Below, in pieces: positions 38,595 through 42,635 of a stretch of 42,635 bases of DNA (position 1 is the first letter of the stretch; every line of letters begins with the position of its first letter). The translations under genes were made by a program, and so were the position numbers. This stretch comes from an uncultured Verrucomicrobiota bacterium. GTDB lineage: Bacteria; Verrucomicrobiota; Verrucomicrobiia; Opitutales; Seribacteraceae. Where the stretch lies: contig CACHJU010000019.1 in assembly GCA_902580225.1 (NCBI GenBank), positions 1 through 42,635 on the forward strand, written 5' to 3'. Under the pieces are notes generated by a model, which was given only the letters and a program-made list of their open reading frames with translations, ran no database searches and had not been told where the DNA came from.

Positions 38595-39626
38595 TTACTG
38601 AGGAGCAACCTCAATCATTGCTTTTAAAACTCCGGAATTAGATTGAATAAGGCTATCGAATTTATCTTTTACCTGATCCATAGTAATGCGGTGGGTAATC
38701 CAAGGGTCGGTGTTAATAGTTCCATCTTCAATCAATCGTAGAATGCGGGGGAAATCCGAGGGTAATGCATTGCGGGAGGCTAGCAGGTCAATTTCACGTC
38801 GATGAAGGGCAGGGTGCAAAAAAGAAATTTCCTGTGTGGTGATTCCAACATAGACAAGGGAGCCACCAAAAGAGACATATTCAAGTGCGTTGGACATGGA
38901 ATGATTATTTCCGGTAGCATCGGTAACCACATCAAAAAAGCCTCCCTGGGTAATTTCTTTCATCTGTTCGAGTTCAGAACCATCTGCTTTGAAGGTTATC
39001 AAATTTTCAATACCATAATTCATTCGACAAAATTCGAGTCTTTCTTCAGACATATCCATCACCGTGATAGAAGCACCCGTAAGGCGGTTAAATTCAAGTA
39101 CAGACAGACCGATTGGCCCAGCTCCAATAATTAATACATGATCACCTTTTTGAGGGTTTCCTCGATCCGATGCATGGCACCCGATGGCAAGGGTTTCAAC
39201 CAATGCGAGTTGTTCAAAAGATAAGCTTTTGGATGGGTGTAACTTGTCTGCCCGGATAACCGAGCGTTCGCACAATCCTCCGTTCATCATAACTCCAAAG
39301 ACTTTTAGGTTTTCGCAACAATTACCATATTCTTTTTGGCATGGATGACATTTTCCGCAGTTGAAATAAGGTTCAACCGAACAGCGATCACCTGGTCTCA
39401 CATTGTTTACCCCTTCACCAATTTCGAGTACTTCTACCCCGAGTTCATGACCTGGTATACGAGGATAATCAAAGAAGGGGAACTTGCCTAAGTAGCAACT
39501 CACATCAGTTCCACAGATACCCATCTGTATGGTCCGAATTAAAGCTTCGCCCGGACCAGGTTTCTCTGGTTCTTCGATTGCAAAATCTTGAAATTCCTTG
39601 GGCGCAACTAAACGGATTGCTTTCAT
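38595..39626 (-). CDS. Zinc-dependent alcohol/polyol dehydrogenase (MDR family)
   Basis: This 343-residue medium-chain dehydrogenase has all its zinc ligands: the catalytic site in GICGTDV and GHELG, and a structural site in NCGKCHPCQKEYGNC. The NAD-binding fold shows GAGPIGLSVLEF and an Asp after the second strand (ITVMDMSEERL), which favours NAD over NADP. It resembles sorbitol/threonine-dehydrogenase-type enzymes found in PVC sugar-degradation clusters; the substrate is not readable. It follows the SGNH gene on the same strand, 31 bases apart, so the two may be expressed together. Confidence 0.9.
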   Translation of the reverse strand: MKAIRLVAPKEFQDFAIEEPEKPGPGEALIRTIQMGICGTDVSCYLGKFPFFDYPRIPGHELGVEVLEIGEGVNNVRPGDRCSVEPYFNCGKCHPCQKEYGNCCENLKVFGVMMNGGLCERSVIRADKLHPSKSLSFEQLALVETLAIGCHASDRGNPQKGDHVLIIGAGPIGLSVLEFNRLTGASITVMDMSEERLEFCRMNYGIENLITFKADGSELEQMKEITQGGFFDVVTDATGNNHSMSNALEYVSFGGSLVYVGITTQEISFLHPALHRREIDLLASRNALPSDFPRILRLIEDGTINTDPWITHRITMDQVKDKFDSLIQSNSGVLKAMIEVAPQ

Positions 39627-39657
39627 TATTTTACAGGAAAGGTGGTGGTGGAGCTCT

Positions 39658-40416
39658 TTATGATTGAATGGCTTTAAGCCAGAAATGAGCCATCAGTGAT
39701 GCTCCATGAGAGGATGGATGAACGCCGTCGCCAGCCCAGTGTTTGGCAGGTGCATATTTTAAAGCTTCATCAAACAAAGATTGAAAAGGAACAAAAATCC
39801 CTTCAAATCGATCCGCAACTTTGCGGGCAGATTCACGGTAATGATCGAATTCAGGAAACCATTTGTCATTCACAGCCCCACATTTAAGAACAAAAGGTTC
39901 GCAAATTATGAAGCGAGTATTGGGCAAGGACTTCCGAGTTCTATCGAGTAGGGCAATAAAATCATTTTCATAAGTTTTTACGGTACCATCATACCTTCCA
40001 TTTAGACCGTGCCAAATATCATTAACTCCAATCAGAATGCTAAGAATATCAGGTTTTAAGTCGATGCAGTCCTTATCCCATCTGGCGGCAAGTTGATGTA
40101 CTTTATTTCCCGAGATACCGCGATTTTGAAAGGTCAGTTTTAATTCTGGATTTCCGATGAGTAGATGGGAGGCGGCCATCCATGCGTACCCACTTCCAAA
40201 TGCTTTTTGTTGATTGGCCAATTGTTTCTTTTTGTCTCTTCCTGCATCGGTTATAGAATCACCCTGAAAAAGGAAACATTGACCTTGATGAAGGCTTAAT
40301 ATATTATTAGAAATTGGTTCAGCAAAAATACTGTTAGATATGGAAGATGCAATTCCGGTCATCGTAGCGGTTCCAATAAGTTTTCTGCGGGAAATGCTGA
40401 AGTGTGGATTATTCAT
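39658..40416 (-). CDS. Exported SGNH/GDSL hydrolase
   Basis: This 252-residue esterase-fold protein has a twin-arginine-type signal (SISRRKLIGTATMTG). Block I is FQGDSITDAGRD with the catalytic Ser, block II Gly is in NRGISGNKV, block III GVNDIWHG, and block V DGVHPSSHG with the catalytic Asp/His. Such enzymes remove acyl groups from sugars or polysaccharides in the periplasm. It is divergent from ridA; the 112 bases between them (40417-40528) are AT-rich and should hold both promoters. Confidence 0.9.
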   Translation of the reverse strand: MNNPHFSISRRKLIGTATMTGIASSISNSIFAEPISNNILSLHQGQCFLFQGDSITDAGRDKKKQLANQQKAFGSGYAWMAASHLLIGNPELKLTFQNRGISGNKVHQLAARWDKDCIDLKPDILSILIGVNDIWHGLNGRYDGTVKTYENDFIALLDRTRKSLPNTRFIICEPFVLKCGAVNDKWFPEFDHYRESARKVADRFEGIFVPFQSLFDEALKYAPAKHWAGDGVHPSSHGASLMAHFWLKAIQS

Positions 40417-40528
40417 AATATCGAATTATAGGATTACATTTAATTTCCAAAATCAATATCCAAATTATAAGAGATAAAGAATATCGTTGTTTATAATCGA
40501 GTAAAATTGAGTTAATGTTTCATCATTT

Positions 40529-40993
40529 ATGAAAATCCTAGAAAAACTTTCCGCATATAACATAGAACTTCCACCTGTACCTAAAGCTGCCGGACTTTAT
40601 AAAACCGTGCTTGTGCAAGATCGAATAGCCTATTTTTCCGGTCATCTTCCCATTCGTAAAGATGGCACGCTGATAACCGGGAAAGTGAATCTTGATTTAA
40701 CTTTGAAAGAAGCTGTTTTGGCCGCACGCCAAGTGGGTTTAAATATTCTAGCCAGTTTACAATATGAGCTGGGTGATTTGGAAAGAATTGAAAAACTTGT
40801 CAAATTACTGGGAATGGTCAATGCAGAATCTGATTTTACCGATCATCCTACGGTAATGAATGGTTGCAGTCAGTTATTTCTGGATATCTTTGGAAATGAA
40901 TCTGGAGTGGGTGTTCGGAGTGTCTACGGAGTCTCTGGATTGCCTCTTAATGCTACAGTGGAGGTGGAGGGGGCATTTTTTCTTAAGAAATGA
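40529..40993 (+). CDS. RidA/YjgF-family protein
   Basis: This 154-residue protein has the RidA fold: GLYKTVLVQDRIAYFSGHLP, LTLKEAVLAARQVGLNILASL, and a C-terminal GVSGLPLNATVEVEGAFF. In canonical RidA an Arg precedes the last conserved motif and binds the imine substrate. Here VRSVYGVSGLPLNATVEVE retains an Arg two positions earlier, and the sequence fits the longer YjgF-like branch. Deamination of reactive enamines/imines is the known family role. Its stop overlaps the next gene's ATG (ATGA). Confidence 0.88.
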   Translation: MKILEKLSAYNIELPPVPKAAGLYKTVLVQDRIAYFSGHLPIRKDGTLITGKVNLDLTLKEAVLAARQVGLNILASLQYELGDLERIEKLVKLLGMVNAESDFTDHPTVMNGCSQLFLDIFGNESGVGVRSVYGVSGLPLNATVEVEGAFFLKK

Positions 40994-41643
40994 GGGTGAT
41001 CAGATGGTTTTTTTGGACCTTTGGTTTGGGGTTAGTCTTTTTTTTAAGTGTATTTCTTCTTCATCCCATTATTTTGCCTGAATATGCCCGTTTATTTCAT
41101 AAGCAGAGTGCGACCAAAGGTGCGGACGCGATTATTTGCCTTTCGGGCGGACGAAGCAACCGTGTTCCAGAATCGCTGAGACTTTGGAATCTGGGTTATG
41201 CAAAACTTCTCTTTGTCACTGCTGCAAAACCCATTAATGCCGAATTTCATAAATTGGAGCGAAGCAATCTTGAATTTGCCCAGGAGGTTACCAAAAGAAT
41301 GGAACTAGATGCTGGTTGGCAAATTCTACCATCTACCACTGGAGGGGCGACTTCCACTTTTGATGAGGCAGAGGATAGCCTTGTCTATGGAAAGAAAATG
41401 AAATGGAAGAGAATTATTATTGTGACCGATGATTTTCATACCATGCGGGCTCATTATGCATTTGAGAAAATTTTCCAAGACTCTGGAATTAATGTAGAAG
41501 TCGCAGGTGCATCCAATGAAGTGTATTCGATAGAAGACTGGTGGAAATCAGATCGTGGCATTATGGCTTATTTGGGGGAGAGTATTAAATTCCCAGTTTA
41601 TTTTTTTTCTGATTCTGAGCCCAAAGTTGTGCGCAACGATTAA
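40990..41643 (+). CDS. YdcF/SanA-like DUF218 protein
   Basis: This 217-residue protein has one N-terminal membrane helix (FFWTFGLGLVFFLSVFLL) and a DUF218 domain. The domain shows GADAIICLSGGRSNRVPESL, GYAKLLFVTAA, a TFDEAEDSLVYGKKMKW segment and IIIVTDDFHTMRAHYAF, which carries the Asp/His motif of the family. DUF218 proteins act in the periplasm and have been linked to envelope polysaccharide or vancomycin permeability. It is translationally coupled to the RidA gene. Confidence 0.85.
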   Translation: MRVIRWFFWTFGLGLVFFLSVFLLHPIILPEYARLFHKQSATKGADAIICLSGGRSNRVPESLRLWNLGYAKLLFVTAAKPINAEFHKLERSNLEFAQEVTKRMELDAGWQILPSTTGGATSTFDEAEDSLVYGKKMKWKRIIIVTDDFHTMRAHYAFEKIFQDSGINVEVAGASNEVYSIEDWWKSDRGIMAYLGESIKFPVYFFSDSEPKVVRND

Positions 41644-41653
41644 GCGATAATCT

Positions 41654-42635
41654 TTAAACCTTTTCGGGTACCATGTAGGGTGGTCGGTAGGTTCGGGAAA
41701 GCATTTTATTGGCTTCCTCGTCCCCGGTAATAGTTTCAGTTTTGGAGTCAAAGTTTAAGGTTCTTCCGACAATATAGTCGGTTTCCTCTAACTTTAATCC
41801 ATTTTCCTTTAGATGTTCCTGCATCCGTTCGAAATATTCATAGGCTTGTTTATTTCCGCCGAAGTCCTTATTTTTTTTATTAAAACCTGATTTTTCACCT
41901 AAACGGTAGGAAATATTTGCGAGATGGCATAGTCCACTGGAAACATGACCCTCATAAACATGGGCGTCGAGATGATTTTCTTTTCGATTTCGGACCGCTT
42001 CGATGAAATTTTCAAAAATATCGACTTTCCCTCTGTCTGCGAGTGGATTTTTTATATTTTTAAGTCCGTGACTTTGAGAGGTTTTTTGTTTTGCATTCTT
42101 ATTAAAGTAAACATGGTTGGAAACCCCCATATTTGATTTCCCGGATAGCCCTCGGACATCAAAAACAAGGAGGGATTCACCGTAGTCAAAAATAGCTATT
42201 TGAGTGTTAGCGGTTTGAGCTTGGTCCTTATACCCGAATCTTCCGCCGACACAGAATATCTTTTTCGGCCAGACAGCTCCAGGAATCATCCATCTAGCAA
42301 TATCCATCTGATGGACGCCTTGGTTACCGATATCTCCATTTCCGTAATTCCAAAACCAATGCCAATTATAATGAACTAGGTTTTCATGATATTTTTCCTT
42401 GGGAGCCGGACCGGTCCAAATATCAAAATCGAGTTCAGGGGGAGGGGATTTTGGATCTTTAAAACCGATTGATTTTCGTCGCTTATGGCAAGTGCCTAGA
42501 GCAATTTCCAATTTCCCTCTTTTTCCGGATGCAATTTCCTGCGCTAGTTCTGACCATTTGCTAAGTGAACGGTTTTGGGTTCCATGCTGAACAATACAAT
42601 TATATTTTTTGGCCGCTTCGACTAATTTTTTTCCT
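41654..42635 (-). CDS. Gfo/Idh/MocA-family oxidoreductase, N-terminus outside the window
   Basis: The frame runs off the right edge; about 327 residues are visible. They begin GKKLVEAAKKYNCIVQHGTQ, the end of the NAD-binding fold. The rest is the C-terminal substrate domain: WHWFWNYGNGDIGNQGVHQM with the catalytic-type Asp/His, then DIARWMIPGAVWPKKI, and a late RNRKENHLDAHVYEGH. These match PVC-type Gfo/Idh/MocA dehydrogenases (often Tat-exported, acting on sugars). No stop or frameshift is seen. A start inside the visible part (42511) would cut the conserved fold and is rejected. Confidence 0.9.
   Translation of the reverse strand, partial: GKKLVEAAKKYNCIVQHGTQNRSLSKWSELAQEIASGKRGKLEIALGTCHKRRKSIGFKDPKSPPPELDFDIWTGPAPKEKYHENLVHYNWHWFWNYGNGDIGNQGVHQMDIARWMIPGAVWPKKIFCVGGRFGYKDQAQTANTQIAIFDYGESLLVFDVRGLSGKSNMGVSNHVYFNKNAKQKTSQSHGLKNIKNPLADRGKVDIFENFIEAVRNRKENHLDAHVYEGHVSSGLCHLANISYRLGEKSGFNKKNKDFGGNKQAYEYFERMQEHLKENGLKLEETDYIVGRTLNFDSKTETITGDEEANKMLSRTYRPPYMVPEKV

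Noticed and set aside
1-42635. tRNA, rRNA or intact insertion sequences
   Set aside because: I saw no tRNA-like cloverleaf, rRNA sequence or transposase motif; the insertion near 19.3-23.7 kb has direct repeats but no recognisable transposase.

Overview
The window looks like a chromosome segment of a PVC-group bacterium, most likely Verrucomicrobiota; Planctomycetota is the main alternative. The evidence is the gene mix: a formylglycine-generating-enzyme/sulfatase-modifier fragment, Tat-exported sugar-isomerase-like and SGNH proteins, a Gfo/Idh/MocA oxidoreductase, a Ser/Thr kinase with DWG in place of DFG, LRR-like repeat proteins, frequent TTG/GTG starts and few strong Shine-Dalgarno sites. 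This is inference; there is no rRNA or marker gene to confirm it.

Layout. (1) 1-5.8 kb is a mixed flank: an unknown protein, a broken FGE-sulfatase gene, short palindromic repeats, a RelB/RelE-type toxin-antitoxin pair, a small monooxygenase, DUF2905 and VanZ-like membrane proteins, a Tat-exported TIM-barrel protein, and a solitary cytosine-5 methyltransferase closely resembling M.HhaI. (2) 5.8-33.6 kb is a large accessory island. It opens with a WYL-domain regulator. Then follow, on the + strand, two unknown proteins, three LRR-like repeat proteins with 23-residue repeats, an ATP-dependent ligase and two unusual ion channels. On the - strand is an operon of MoxR AAA ATPase, a frameshifted LRR-like gene and a vWA/DUF2201 protein. 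Back on the + strand are a small Gly-rich protein family (three copies in different states of decay), a split Rad50/SbcC ATPase with an Mre11/SbcD-like nuclease, a decayed second channel, and a complete recC-recB-recD operon. (3) 33.8-42.6 kb is a more AT-rich, ordinary-looking flank: DUF4396, a cyclic-nucleotide-binding-fold membrane protein, a decayed RDPR-repeat secreted peptide with a terminator, a Ser/Thr kinase, TrhO, a zinc alcohol dehydrogenase, an SGNH hydrolase, RidA, a YdcF-like protein and a truncated Gfo/Idh/MocA oxidoreductase.

The most interesting signals are three. First, an inverted repeat of the form GGACA-N5-TGTCC occurs at the WYL regulator's own start, in the moxR/small-protein divergent promoter and in the duplicated copy of that promoter. 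It is preserved between the two duplicated promoters where adjacent sequence has diverged, which makes it a candidate WYL operator tying the island into one regulon. Second, the Rad50-like ATPase is divided into separate N-terminal (Walker A, CxxC hook) and C-terminal (signature, Walker B) genes, with the nuclease and a small coiled-coil gene between them. Third, the channel genes carry a non-canonical selectivity filter (TGGFA where TVGYG is usual) conserved in both copies. DNA-end enzymes (RecBCD, Mre11/Rad50, ligase), channels, a MoxR-vWA pair and repeat proteins under one regulator suggest a conflict/defence or DNA-damage system. That function is not shown by the sequence.

History. A ~540-bp direct repeat (moxR 5' end, intergenic region, small gene) flanks the split-Rad50 cassette, with the small gene cut at its 3' end in copy 1 and moxR cut in copy 2. 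This is the pattern left by single-crossover integration of a circle. Several island genes are broken by a stop or frameshift (9.0 kb repeat gene, 17.5 kb repeat gene, second channel, third small-gene copy), so the island is partly decaying or the sequence has local errors.
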